In this document: piece by piece, positions 35,749-44,287 of the stretch
How the letters are laid out: each line of letters begins with the position of its first letter
Position numbering within the stretch: position 1 is the stretch's first letter
DNA from: Sphingomonas hankookensis
GTDB lineage: Bacteria; Pseudomonadota; Alphaproteobacteria; Sphingomonadales; Sphingomonadaceae
Assembly (NCBI RefSeq): GCF_028551275.1
Contig: NZ_CP117025.1
Span: 2,534,001-2,598,000 of the forward strand
Reading direction: 5' to 3'
Length of the DNA: 64,000 bases
Notes under the pieces: model-generated
The model's input: only the letters and a program-made list of their open reading frames with translations
Told to the model about the DNA's origin: nothing
Database searches by the model: none
Translations under genes and position numbers: made by a program

Positions 35749-36186
35749 ATGCGGGTAGATATCAGACTGCTGGAGCAGCAGCACGCCACCATCCGCGCGG
35801 CGATCGAGGAACTGCATGCGCTGACCGACATGCCGGCCGATCGCGGGTTACCGATGGTCGTCAAGGCCCGGCTGCGGCTGGCAAAGGCGGTCGCCGACAA
35901 TGTCGCAACGGAAATCGCCCAAATCCATGCCCCGCTGAAAGCCCATCGGCTGACGCATCACATTCCCGAATATGGCGCGATCGAAGCCTGTTCGAACGAA
36001 TTGCGCGGGCTCTTTTCCACCCATATCGCCCGGTGGACACTGCCTGCGATCCGACAGGACTGGGTCGGCTATGCCCGATCGATGCGCGACATTACCGGCC
36101 AGCTGGCCGACCTGATCGACCGCGAAGACCAATGGCTCTTCCCCGCCGCCGCCGCGCTTCTGGCCAGGATCGAGCCGACCGGATAG
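35749..36186 (+). CDS. Possible hemerythrin-like helical protein
   Basis: Mostly helical protein of about 145 residues. It has LLEQQHATIRAAIEELH near the start, HIARWTLPAIRQDW in the middle and DREDQWLFPAAAALLAR at the end. This spacing of His, Glu and a final E/D.xLFP element resembles HHE hemerythrin domains, but not all the iron ligands can be placed with confidence. The ATG at 35749 after AGGGAACGGGG was preferred to 35716. The last 15 bases before the next stop are intergenic, with the ferredoxin-like gene converging. Confidence 0.6.
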   Translation: MRVDIRLLEQQHATIRAAIEELHALTDMPADRGLPMVVKARLRLAKAVADNVATEIAQIHAPLKAHRLTHHIPEYGAIEACSNELRGLFSTHIARWTLPAIRQDWVGYARSMRDITGQLADLIDREDQWLFPAAAALLARIEPTG

Positions 36187-36200
36187 CCGGTCGCCGCACC

Positions 36201-36503
36201 CTATTTTCCCGCCAGCCCCAGCCGTTCGGCCACCGCGTCCAGATCGTCGCCCGGCCGCACCAGCAGCCAGTCGTTCGGCCGCGCGCTGTCCACGACGACC
36301 ACCGCGCCCTTGGGACATACGTCGAGGCACTTCACCTCGACCACGCCGGCGGCGGATTTCGGTCCGTTCTTCAGCTTCAGATGCTTGCGCAGCGCCTTGG
36401 CCAGCGGCTTGCCGCCGTCGCCGAACCCGTCGTCCAGCTTCTTCGAACATTTGGCACAGACCAGCACGGCCTTGTCCCAGCGCGATCGGACGCCGGTTCT
36501 CAC
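36201..36503 (-). CDS. Small (2Fe-2S) ferredoxin-like protein
   Basis: Protein of 100 residues with the Cys pattern LVCAKCSKKL (about 14-17) and KCLDVCPKGAVVVV (about 55-59), matching thioredoxin-like [2Fe-2S] ferredoxins. GTG at 36503 was chosen because GAGGAG lies 8 bases upstream; the frame stays open further. It is 10 bases downstream of the J-domain gene, so the pair is probably co-transcribed. The partner reaction is unknown. Confidence 0.8.
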   Translation of the reverse strand: MRTGVRSRWDKAVLVCAKCSKKLDDGFGDGGKPLAKALRKHLKLKNGPKSAAGVVEVKCLDVCPKGAVVVVDSARPNDWLLVRPGDDLDAVAERLGLAGK

Positions 36504-36513
36504 TGGGCGCTCC

Positions 36514-37050
36514 TCACGCCGGCTTCCAGCTCCGCCGTTCCTCGGCCACGCGAAGGACATCATAGGCCGCCTGGATCGCGTGGAATTTCTTCGCCGCCTC
36601 GGCATCACCCGGCCGGACGTCGGGGTGGAACACCTTGGCCAGCTTGCGCCATGCCAGCCGGATCGTGTCGAAATCGGCATCGGGGTCGCATTCCAGCACT
36701 TCGAGCGCGCGCATCTCGTCGCGCGACCGGGTGCCGTCGCCCGATCCGGCCCAGGCGTTCGACGCCGATGCCGCGTAGCCATTGGCGGTGCGGCGTTCCT
36801 CGGCTTCCCTCGCGCGGGCCTCTTCCTCGTTCAACCCTTCGAAGTAATTCCAGCCCTTATTGTATTCGGCGGCATGGGTTTCGCAGAAATACCAGCGATC
36901 GGGGTTGTTGGGCGATTTGGGCGCGGGGCATTTGCCGGGTTCGGTGCAGCCGTGGCGATCGCACAGCTTGACCGTCTGCGCCTCGCGGCCCTCGCTATAG
37001 CCGCGCCAGCGGGGAAAGCCCCAGTCGTTCGATCGCGTTTGTCGTGCCAT
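36514..37050 (-). CDS. J-domain protein
   Basis: DnaJ-like co-chaperone of 178 residues. The N-terminal half has Cys pairs (LCDRHGCTEPGKCPAP and WYFCETHAAEYN) that may bind zinc. The J domain is at the C-terminus (about 112-175; ALEVLECDPDADFDTIRLAW, then the HPD in FHPDVRPGDAEA). This layout, with the J domain last, is typical of small alphaproteobacterial DnaJ-family proteins. The ATG at 37050 gives MARQTRSNDWGFPRW. It should stimulate DnaK; the client is not evident. Confidence 0.86.
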   Translation of the reverse strand: MARQTRSNDWGFPRWRGYSEGREAQTVKLCDRHGCTEPGKCPAPKSPNNPDRWYFCETHAAEYNKGWNYFEGLNEEEARAREAEERRTANGYAASASNAWAGSGDGTRSRDEMRALEVLECDPDADFDTIRLAWRKLAKVFHPDVRPGDAEAAKKFHAIQAAYDVLRVAEERRSWKPA

Positions 37051-37104
37051 TGGGTCCGAAATAAGCCGCCGCAGCCTGCACGCAACCCATTGTCGCGTAC
37101 GAAT

Positions 37105-37507
37105 GTCAGAGGGTCTGTAAGCCGGGTTCTGTCCACCCGCCGAAAGCGGGATAGGCGACCATTCCTCTCGGACGACGCTTGCACGCCGTCTCCAGCAACC
37201 AACCCGGGCAGCGGGCCGGAACATGCCCCGAAGCACTTGCGCACTCCATGCCGCCCCTATTCGGTCTTGCTCCCGGTGGGGTTTGCCATGCCGCTGCCGT
37301 TACCGGCCGCGCGGTGCGCTCTTACCGCACCCTTTCACCGTAACCCGGCCGAAGCCAAAGGCCGTCTGCTCTCTGTGGCACTGTCCCTGAACCCCGCATG
37401 CCGAAGCCTGCGAAGCCCGCCGGGCGTTACCCGGCACCGTCGTTTCCGTGGAGCCCGGACTTTCCTCGGCACGTTCGACACGTGACGCGGCCGCCCGACC
37501 CTCTGAC
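37105..37507 (-). ncRNA. rnpB: RNase P RNA (bacterial type A)
   Basis: Catalytic RNA of about 403 nt for tRNA 5' maturation. The conserved 5' part GAGGAAAGTCCGGGCTCC is on the minus strand near 37454-37471. The ends pair as helix P1: GTCAGAGGGTC at 37497-37507 (5' end) with GACCCTCTGAC at 37105-37115 (3' end). The 3' part has AGAACCCGGCTTACAG. Exact ends were set from this pairing. It lies between the J-domain gene and the amidase gene. Confidence 0.95.
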
Positions 37508-37539
37508 GCACCCGCCCCTAGCCGAGCGCGCGCGCCGGT

Positions 37540-38223
37540 TCAATCGTCGCCTTGCGGCTTGGGCAACAGCAGCGCGAGCAGCAGCATCCGGCATTCGCCG
37601 TCGATCACGCCATCGACCATCTCCGGCCGAAACCGCCGCTGGAACGCCGTCACCGCCGCCGTCGCATCCGCCACATCGTATCCGAAGCGCTCCAGCGCCA
37701 GCAGGAACCCGGCATCGCTCCATCCCGGGTCCATCAGGTTGCGGGTCGGGCGCGGCAAGGCCAGCCGCAGCCGCGCCAGCCGGTTCCACGGGAACAGTTC
37801 GCCCGGATCCTGCTTGCGCACCGGTGCGATGTCCGAATGGCCGACGACATTGCCGCGCGTGATCTGGTGGCGGTCCTTGATCGCATGGACCAGCGGGATC
37901 AGCGCGTCGATCTGCGCATCCGGAAACGCGCGATAGCCCCATTCATGGCCGGGATTGACCAGCTCGATGCCGATCGAAGCGCTGTTGACGTCGGTGATCC
38001 CGCGCCAATGCGACCGCCCGGCATGCCAGGCGCGCTTGTCCTCGGCCACCATGCGGTGGATCGTGCCGTCCTCGTCGACCAGATAATGCGCCGACACCTG
38101 CGCCGCGGGGTCGGTCAGCCGGGCGATCGCCGACGCGGAATCGGTCATGCCGGTATAGTGCAGGACGATCATCGTGATCGGCAGCATGCGTTCGCCGAAG
38201 TTCGGCGACGGCGTCTCGATCAT
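37540..38223 (-). CDS. N-acetylmuramoyl-L-alanine amidase (AmpD-like)
   Basis: Amidase_2 family enzyme of about 227 residues that cleaves the muramyl-alanine bond. The zinc site and active-site elements are visible: IVLHYTGMTDSASA, AWHAGRSHWRG, SIGIELVNPGHEW and VVGHSDIAPVRKQDPG. A C-terminal peptidoglycan-binding-type helical segment covers about 165-227. No signal peptide is seen, so it may be a cytoplasmic AmpD-type recycling enzyme. The ATG at 38223 was preferred to the GTG at 38250. Confidence 0.9.
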   Translation of the reverse strand: MIETPSPNFGERMLPITMIVLHYTGMTDSASAIARLTDPAAQVSAHYLVDEDGTIHRMVAEDKRAWHAGRSHWRGITDVNSASIGIELVNPGHEWGYRAFPDAQIDALIPLVHAIKDRHQITRGNVVGHSDIAPVRKQDPGELFPWNRLARLRLALPRPTRNLMDPGWSDAGFLLALERFGYDVADATAAVTAFQRRFRPEMVDGVIDGECRMLLLALLLPKPQGDD

Positions 38224-38290
38224 GTCCACCCTGGCGCTCCCCTCGTCCACGACCCTCCCCGATTGCGGCGGGACGGACCGAAAGGCAAGC

Positions 38291-39127
38291 CTAGTGCGCG
38301 GCGGGCCGGTACATGCCGCGATAGCGTTCCGACGGCACCAGCGCCTCGGTATGCCCGATCACCGTCTCGCCCGCGCCCAGCACCAGCAGCCCGCCGGGCC
38401 GCAACACGCCGGCGATCCGATCCAGCACCTGCCGCCGTGTGGCCGGCGCCAGATACATCAGCACGTTGCGGCACAGCACGATGTCGAACTTGCCCGCCGG
38501 CATCGGGTCGGACATCAAATTCTGCTGGCCGTACAACAGGCGGAAACGCAGCTCGGGCTTCGCCTCCCACGCTTCCTCGTGCACATCGAACCAGCGCATC
38601 ATCCGCCGGATCGACAGCCCGCGCTGGATTTCGAACTGGGTATAGCGCCCCGCCCGCGCACGCTGCAGCGCCCGCGCCGAAATATCGGTCGCGCGGAATT
38701 CGGGCATGGTCAGCCCGTCGCGCTCCTGCGCCTCGGCGAACAGCATCGCCAGCGACAGCGGCTCCTGCCCGGTCGAGCAGGCTGCCGACCAGACGCGCAG
38801 CCGGCGCTGCACCGACTGCGCCATGTCAGCGGCGGCCGCCACGACCTGATCGAGGACCGACGAATCGCGGAAAAACGAGGTTTCCTGATTGAGCAGCGCG
38901 TCGACGACCAGGTCGGCCAGCCCCTGTTCGCACCGCCCGCCCGCGGCGATGCGCGCCACCAGTTCGTCGAGCGAGGTCAGCCCGCGCTCGCGCAGCATCG
39001 GCTGCAACTGGCTGTCGATCCGCCATGCGCGCCCGGCGTCGAGCTGTTGCCCGGTCCGCTGCTCCAGCAGGGTGACGATCTTGTTCGCGGCGCTGCTGAG
39101 CGGCGGGTGGACCTGCGGCGGCGTCAT
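38291..39127 (-). CDS. cheR: CheR chemotaxis methyltransferase
   Basis: SAM-dependent receptor methyltransferase of 278 residues, complete. The N-terminal helical domain (about 10-75) is followed by the SAM domain with ALLNQETSFFRDSSVLDQV, VWSAACSTGQEPLSLAM, and LCRNVLMYL. It is the last gene of the second che operon, its ATG overlapping the cheB stop (ATGA). The frame is open into cheB upstream, which is a shadow. Unlike the cheR at 1-1053, it has no TPR tail. Confidence 0.95.
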   Translation of the reverse strand: MTPPQVHPPLSSAANKIVTLLEQRTGQQLDAGRAWRIDSQLQPMLRERGLTSLDELVARIAAGGRCEQGLADLVVDALLNQETSFFRDSSVLDQVVAAAADMAQSVQRRLRVWSAACSTGQEPLSLAMLFAEAQERDGLTMPEFRATDISARALQRARAGRYTQFEIQRGLSIRRMMRWFDVHEEAWEAKPELRFRLLYGQQNLMSDPMPAGKFDIVLCRNVLMYLAPATRRQVLDRIAGVLRPGGLLVLGAGETVIGHTEALVPSERYRGMYRPAAH

Positions 39128-40176
39128 GCGGAACGCTTTCTCCGGGCGATGAACGCGCCCAGTTCTTCGGGAGTACCTATGGTGGACGCAAGGCCGCTGA
39201 CCGCGATCGCGCCGGGCATGCCCCACACGACCGAGCTGCCCTGGTCCTGTACCGCGACGACGCCACCGGTCGCGCGGATGCGTTCGGCGCCGCGGCATCC
39301 GTCGCGCCCCATGCCCGACAGCACGACCGCCAGCGCGCGCGCACCGAACACTTCGGCGACCGATTCGAACATCGGGTCCACCGATGGCATGCAGCCGCTG
39401 ACCGCCGGGGTGCGATCCAGCCGGGTCGCCGCCCCTTCGATCGTCGGGACGACGCGGATATGCGCGTCGCCGGGCGCCAGGATCATCCGCCCGCGCTGGA
39501 TGCGCAGGCTGTCGGCCGCGACATCGACCGGGCGCCTGGCGAGCGCCGCCAGCTGCTGCGCGAAATAGTCGGTGAACGACGCCGGCAGATGCTGGGTGAT
39601 CAGGATCGGCACATCGAGATCGTCGGGCAGCGCGCGCAGCAGCGGGGCGATGGCGTGGATGCCGCCGGTCGACGCCCCGATGGCGATCACGTCGAACGGA
39701 CTGCCGCCCGCTGCCGCCATCGTCGCGGCGATCGAATGGGGCGATGCGGCCATCACCTCGCCGACCAGCGCGGTCAGCCGCGCGGCGAAACCCCCGGCCA
39801 GCGGCGAGGATTCGGGCTTGGCCAGCGTCGCCGCGGCGCCAAGCGACAGCGCGTGCAGCGCGGTCGGCGACCCGGCGGCGCAACTGCCCGACAGGACGAT
39901 GACCCGTGCGTCGGGGGCGACCGCGAACAGGGCGGGCAATCCCGACAACCCGTCCCGGCCGGGCAGGTTGATGTCGAGCAGGATCAGGTCCGCCGCCCCC
40001 TTGCCCAGCACCGCTTCGGCCTGGGCGATGCTGCCGACCGCCGCGATCACCTCATACTGCGGGATCGCATCGACGATCCGGGCGATGACGCAGCGCGTGA
40101 CCGCCGAATCATCGACGATCAGCACGCGCAGCGTGCCCGAGGGCGACGCCGCCGGTCGTGGACAGGCCGCCGCCAC
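39124..40176 (-). CDS. cheB: CheB chemotaxis glutamate methylesterase
   Basis: Protein of 350 residues: receiver (about 15-130; VLIVDDSAVTRCVIA, acceptor Asp in LILLDINLPGRDG) and methylesterase domain (about 160-345; catalytic Ser in GASTGGIHAI, His in ITQHLPASF, Asp in GMGRDGCRG). GTG start at 40176. It is 11 bases after cheY and overlaps cheR. It pairs with the cheR above for adaptation. Confidence 0.95.
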   Translation of the reverse strand: MAAACPRPAASPSGTLRVLIVDDSAVTRCVIARIVDAIPQYEVIAAVGSIAQAEAVLGKGAADLILLDINLPGRDGLSGLPALFAVAPDARVIVLSGSCAAGSPTALHALSLGAAATLAKPESSPLAGGFAARLTALVGEVMAASPHSIAATMAAAGGSPFDVIAIGASTGGIHAIAPLLRALPDDLDVPILITQHLPASFTDYFAQQLAALARRPVDVAADSLRIQRGRMILAPGDAHIRVVPTIEGAATRLDRTPAVSGCMPSVDPMFESVAEVFGARALAVVLSGMGRDGCRGAERIRATGGVVAVQDQGSSVVWGMPGAIAVSGLASTIGTPEELGAFIARRKRSA

Positions 40177-40187
40177 CCTGGGTGCTT

Positions 40188-40553
40188 TTACGAAACGCCG
40201 ACGATCTGGAGCTTGCTTTCCAGCGTCTCGCGATCGAACGGCTTCATCACATATTCGTCGGCCCCGGCCTCGATCGCGGCACGGATATAGGCCATGCCGT
40301 TCTCGGTCGTACAGAACACGACCTTGGGGTGCATGCCGCCTTCGCTCTGGCGCAGCGCGCGCAGGAAATCCATGCCGCTCATCACCGGCATGTTCCAGTC
40401 GAGCAGGATCACGTCGGGCTGCCGTTCGGCACAGCGGTCCAGCGCCTCGCGTCCGTCGCCCGCCTCGCGGACCTCGAACTGCAGCGTTTCCAGAATGTGT
40501 CGCGCAACCTTGCGGATCACCTTCGAATCATCGACGACCAGGCAATTCTTCAT
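40188..40553 (-). CDS. cheY: CheY single-domain response regulator
   Basis: Receiver of 121 residues with nothing fused. It has the acidic pair in CLVVDDSKVIRKVAR, acceptor Asp in VILLDWNMPVMSG, the Thr in FCTTENG and the Lys in YVMKPFD. It should carry phosphate from CheA (41061-43403) to the flagellar motor switch or another target. AGGA lies 8 bases before the ATG at 40553; a GTG one codon upstream is also possible. Confidence 0.93.
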   Translation of the reverse strand: MKNCLVVDDSKVIRKVARHILETLQFEVREAGDGREALDRCAERQPDVILLDWNMPVMSGMDFLRALRQSEGGMHPKVVFCTTENGMAYIRAAIEAGADEYVMKPFDRETLESKLQIVGVS

Positions 40554-40617
40554 CACGACATCCTAACTCTGCACGCATCCAGCCTAGCGCGACTTCGTAA
40601 GCAGCCCGTTAAAGCCT

Positions 40618-41058
40618 TCAGGCAGCGGCACGTTCTGTGCCCGCCGCCCGCGCGACGACGGCGGACAGGTCGAGCACCAGTACCGCACGGCCCAGATGAT
40701 CGATGACACCGGACACCACCGGCCCCCATGCCGCACCCGGCATCAGCCCCGATGCCAGCGGCCGCACCTCGCAGCGATAGGCATCGTCGAGCATGTCGAC
40801 CAGCAACGCATAGTGATGCCCGTCGACCTGCGTCACCACCGCCCGCTTCCGCCGGGACGGCTCGCCATCCGGGTCGATCGCCAGCGCGGTGTCGATCACC
40901 GTCACCACCCGGCTGCGCAGCGCCGCCAGGCCGCATACCGCAGGCGCGGTGCGCGGCACCGGCGCGATCGCGGCGATATCCACCACCGATTCGACATGGT
41001 CCGACAGGATCGCGACGTCCTGCCCGGCGACCTGGGCGAGAAGGAACAGCTTCGGCAT
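40618..41058 (-). CDS. cheW: CheW coupling protein
   Basis: Single CheW domain, 146 residues, with FLLAQVAGQDVAILSDHVES, AALRSRVVTVIDTALAI and WGPVVSGVIDHLGRAVLVLD. It starts 2 bases after the cheA stop with GGGGAGG upstream. It connects receptors to the CheA of this operon. No receptor gene lies in this operon, so receptors must be encoded elsewhere. Confidence 0.92.
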   Translation of the reverse strand: MPKLFLLAQVAGQDVAILSDHVESVVDIAAIAPVPRTAPAVCGLAALRSRVVTVIDTALAIDPDGEPSRRKRAVVTQVDGHHYALLVDMLDDAYRCEVRPLASGLMPGAAWGPVVSGVIDHLGRAVLVLDLSAVVARAAGTERAAA

Positions 41059-41060
41059 CG

Positions 41061-43403
41061 TTACCTCCCCACCGCCTGTCGCACCGCCTGCAACACGCCC
41101 TCCCGGTCATAGCGATAGACGCTGCCGTCGCCGGTATCGGCCACCGACGCGCGCAGCCGCACGACCGGAGTCGCTCCCGCCGCCGCCACAGGGCCCTCCG
41201 CCTGCGCCAGCACCAGCGCGGGGCGTTCGTCGTCCTTCAACCGTTCGACCGCGCGATACCCGGCCTGTTCCAGCATCGGCCGCAGGAAGGTCCGCATCCA
41301 TCCGCTGCCGCCATCGGCCAGCAGGCAGGTCGGCCGCGCGTCGGAACCCCTGGCCCCCACCCCCGGCGCCACGTCACGCGCATGGCGTTCGAACAGCCAG
41401 AGCGGATCGACCTGCTCGACCTGCTCGCCCTTCAGCAGCACGATCCCGCCGCTCGGCCCGAACTCACCCGCCGGCGCCGCCAGCTCGGGCAGCATCACGA
41501 TGTCGACCGCGTCGTCGATGGCATAGGCCAGCTCGACCATGCCGTCGGTCAGGCGCAGGACCGTCGTCACGCGGTCGATCCCTTCGACTGCGCACGCCGC
41601 CACCGGCAGCACCCGTCCGTCGATCGACAGCCAGATACGCCCGCCGCTGCGTTGCAGGCTGCCCGCGCGAATCCGTTCGATCCGGTCGATCACCGCCAGC
41701 GGGATGACCCGCCGCCGCCCGTCAAGATCGTCGAACAGCAGCGCGGCGATCCCCGGGTCCGCCACCTCCTCCGCCTCGGTCGCCAGCTCGCGGTCCATCG
41801 CGTCGGCAAAGGTCAGGCCGGCGGCACTCGCGACGCCAGCACAGTCGAGCATCAGCATCGGCTGCCCGGTGTCGGGCAGGGTCTGCCCGGCGAACAGCCC
41901 GGTCGCCATCACCGCCGGAGCGGCCGGCTTGACCACCAGTTCCTCGGTATCCAGCACCTCGTCGACCGACACGGCCAGGTCGCCGCCGGCGATGCCGACC
42001 ACGACCAGCATCTTGCCGCACGCCTCGGGCCGCGATTCGACGCCCAGCACCTCGCACAGGTCGACCATCGGTATCCGCCGGTCGCGGATCTGCGCGATGC
42101 GGATATCGCCCAGCCGGTCGATCCGGATATGCGCGCCGCGTTCGCGCACGATCTCGCCGATGGTCTGGCGCGAAATGGCGAAGCGATGCTCGCCCGCACG
42201 CACGACGATGGTCGACACGATCGACAGCGTCAGCGGCACCTGCACCGCAATCCGCAGCCCCCGGCCGGGCTTGTTGTCCAGCGTGATCCGCCCGCCGATC
42301 TGGTCGATCGCCGATCGCACCACGTCCATGCCGACACCGCGTCCCGAAATCTCGGTCGCGACGTCGCGCGACGACAGGCCCGGTGCAAAGACCAGTTCGC
42401 ATTGCTGGCGCTGGGTCATCCGCCGCAGCTCGGCCTCGCTGCGCTGTCCCGAACCCGCCATCTTGGCGATCAGCCGCTCGGTATCGATGCCGCGCCCGTC
42501 GTCGATCACCTCGATCACGATCTGGTTGCCCGACTGGCGCGCCGCGACGTGCAGCCGCCCGCTCTCGCGCTTGCCGGCGGCGCGGCGTTCGGCGGGCGAC
42601 TCGATGCCATGGTCGATCGCGTTGCGCACGACATGGACCAGCGGATCGCGCATCACCTCGATCATCTCGCGGTCCAACTCGACATCGCTGCCGTCGACGC
42701 TCAGCGTCACCGCCTTGCCCACCGCCGCCGCCGTGTCGCGCACGATCCGCGGCAGCGGAGAGAACAGCGTCTCGATCTTCTGCATCCGCGTCCGCGTCAC
42801 CGCGTCACGCATATCGGCCACCGACGCCGACAGCCGCTCCAGCGCCCCTTCGACCGCCGGATCGAGGTCGAGGTCGCGCAGGCGTCGGAACAGTTCGTTG
42901 CGGACCAGCACCATGTCCGACATGCCGCTCATCATGCGGTCGAGCAGGTCGACGTTCAGCCGGACGCTGCGCAGCGGCGTGCGCCCCTGCGCGATCGCCG
43001 CCGCCGCGACCGGCGTCGTCGCCTGCGCGATGCTCGCCCCCGGTGCCAGCGCGGCGATCAGCTCGTCCTCACCCTCGTCGGTCAGCGGCAGGCCGGCGTC
43101 GATCGCCTCGACCAGTTCGCCGATCCGGTCGACGATCGCCAGCACCGCGTCGACCAGCGCGCGGTCGGGCCGCCGCGTCCCGTCGCGGACCTCGCACAGC
43201 GTATCCTCGGCGGCATGGCTCAGCCGCAACAGGCGCGGCAGGTCGAGGAATCCGCAGCTGCCCTTGACCGTGTGGACGAAGCGGAAGATCGCATCCAGCC
43301 GCGCCCGATCCTCGGGCGCCGCCTCCCACGCGACGACCTCCGTCGACAACGCTTCCAGCGTCTCGCGGGTCTCGGCAATGAATTCCTGTAACAGATCGTC
43401 CAT
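41061..43403 (-). CDS. cheA: CheA chemotaxis histidine kinase
   Basis: Kinase of 780 residues: HPt (about 1-105; His44 in RFVHTVKGSCGFLDL), a short variable segment without a clear P2 domain, dimerisation region (SVRLNVDLLDRMMSGMSDMV), HATPase (VHVVRNAIDHGIESPAERR, DDGRGID, GRGVGMDVVRS), and two CheW-like parts (about 375-510 and 540-660). The last 90 residues (about 685-780) resemble a receiver (LLADGGSGWMRTFLRPMLEQ) but lack its acceptor Asp, so it is probably a pseudo-receiver. It is the first gene of the operon; its promoter must lie in 43404-43648. Confidence 0.94.
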   Translation of the reverse strand: MDDLLQEFIAETRETLEALSTEVVAWEAAPEDRARLDAIFRFVHTVKGSCGFLDLPRLLRLSHAAEDTLCEVRDGTRRPDRALVDAVLAIVDRIGELVEAIDAGLPLTDEGEDELIAALAPGASIAQATTPVAAAAIAQGRTPLRSVRLNVDLLDRMMSGMSDMVLVRNELFRRLRDLDLDPAVEGALERLSASVADMRDAVTRTRMQKIETLFSPLPRIVRDTAAAVGKAVTLSVDGSDVELDREMIEVMRDPLVHVVRNAIDHGIESPAERRAAGKRESGRLHVAARQSGNQIVIEVIDDGRGIDTERLIAKMAGSGQRSEAELRRMTQRQQCELVFAPGLSSRDVATEISGRGVGMDVVRSAIDQIGGRITLDNKPGRGLRIAVQVPLTLSIVSTIVVRAGEHRFAISRQTIGEIVRERGAHIRIDRLGDIRIAQIRDRRIPMVDLCEVLGVESRPEACGKMLVVVGIAGGDLAVSVDEVLDTEELVVKPAAPAVMATGLFAGQTLPDTGQPMLMLDCAGVASAAGLTFADAMDRELATEAEEVADPGIAALLFDDLDGRRRVIPLAVIDRIERIRAGSLQRSGGRIWLSIDGRVLPVAACAVEGIDRVTTVLRLTDGMVELAYAIDDAVDIVMLPELAAPAGEFGPSGGIVLLKGEQVEQVDPLWLFERHARDVAPGVGARGSDARPTCLLADGGSGWMRTFLRPMLEQAGYRAVERLKDDERPALVLAQAEGPVAAAGATPVVRLRASVADTGDGSVYRYDREGVLQAVRQAVGR

Positions 43404-43497
43404 GCGGCCCCGCCCGGTTGTGGCGCGACCATGGGCGGGATCAGGTTAAGGCGGGGTTAGTGCAGGCGCCAATGTCGCGCACGACCGCTTCCACTTC

Positions 43498-43635
43498 CGT
43501 TACCCCGGACTTGATCCGGCGTCCCGCTTCCTCTTGACCTTCTGCATGCAAACGTCACCCCGGCGCAGGCCGGGGTCTTGGGCGGCTCTTGTCCCGCGCG
43601 ATAACCGGGAAATCCCGGTCTTCGCCCGGATGACG
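43498..43635. repeat. Dispersed palindromic repeats, one single arm and one full copy
   Basis: An unpaired arm CGTTACCCCGGACTTGATCC lies at 43498-43530, and a paired copy runs from CGTCACCCCGGCG at 43553 to CGGATGACG at 43635. These occupy nearly all of the 245 bases between chpT and cheA, so the cheA promoter region is largely repeat DNA. The arms carry the same core as the repeats at 14268 and 30296. Confidence 0.65.
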
Positions 43636-43648
43636 CGATGGGGAGCGA

Positions 43649-44287
43649 TCACCCCGTAACCAGCGACGCCCCGAACAACAGCACCGGCGAATCGACCGGC
43701 GAAACCTGCAGCGTCCCGCCGCCCTGTTCGACCAGTTCGCGCACCAGGCACGCCGCTGCCGCACGCGGGGTCATCATCGCCGCGTCGCCCAGCAATGCAC
43801 CGCGCAGCTCGGCGTCGAGCACGATCCGCAACCCGTCGGCACGCACCGCGATGTCGATGCCGTTCGCGGTCGGCTCCGCCCCGATATCCAGCTGCCCGCC
43901 GCGCACCAGCGCGTCGCCCGCGATCAGCGCCAGGTTCAACAGCACCTTGACCGCCGGCTTCGGCAGCGAAGGCGCATCGACCATCCAGCCCAGCTTCACC
44001 CGGTGATTGTCGCCGAACAGCCCTTCGAGCGCCGCCCGCGCCTCGCGCGTGTCGATCGAATCGCCCAGCCCGCCCGACGCGCCGAACGCCAGACGGAAGA
44101 ATTTCAGCTTGTTCGCCGACGCCCGCGCGCTGTCGGCGAGGAGTTCGAGGCAGCGGGCGCGCATGTCCGGATCATGTTCGTCGGCCAGCAGTTCGAGGCC
44201 GTTGTTGAGCGCCCCGACCGGGCTCAGCAGGTCGTGGCACAGTCGCGAACACAGCAGGCTGGCGAAATCGGCTGGGCTGATGTTCAA
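43649..44287 (-). CDS. chpT: Histidine phosphotransferase ChpT
   Basis: Dimeric phosphotransferase of 212 residues that in Caulobacter passes phosphate from CckA to CtrA and CpdR. The acceptor His is in LCSRLCHDLLSPVGALNNG, followed by a degenerate, non-kinase ATPase-like fold (about 85-205). TTG start overlaps the stop of the JAMM gene (TTGA). It is the only cell-cycle phosphorelay gene in the window. Confidence 0.88.
   Translation of the reverse strand: MNISPADFASLLCSRLCHDLLSPVGALNNGLELLADEHDPDMRARCLELLADSARASANKLKFFRLAFGASGGLGDSIDTREARAALEGLFGDNHRVKLGWMVDAPSLPKPAVKVLLNLALIAGDALVRGGQLDIGAEPTANGIDIAVRADGLRIVLDAELRGALLGDAAMMTPRAAAACLVRELVEQGGGTLQVSPVDSPVLLFGASLVTG

Noticed and set aside
40728..43449. 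Long plus-strand frames (887 and 636 residues) over cheA/cheW
   Set aside because: Arg/Pro/Ser-rich shadow translations without any domain, opposite to well-supported che genes.
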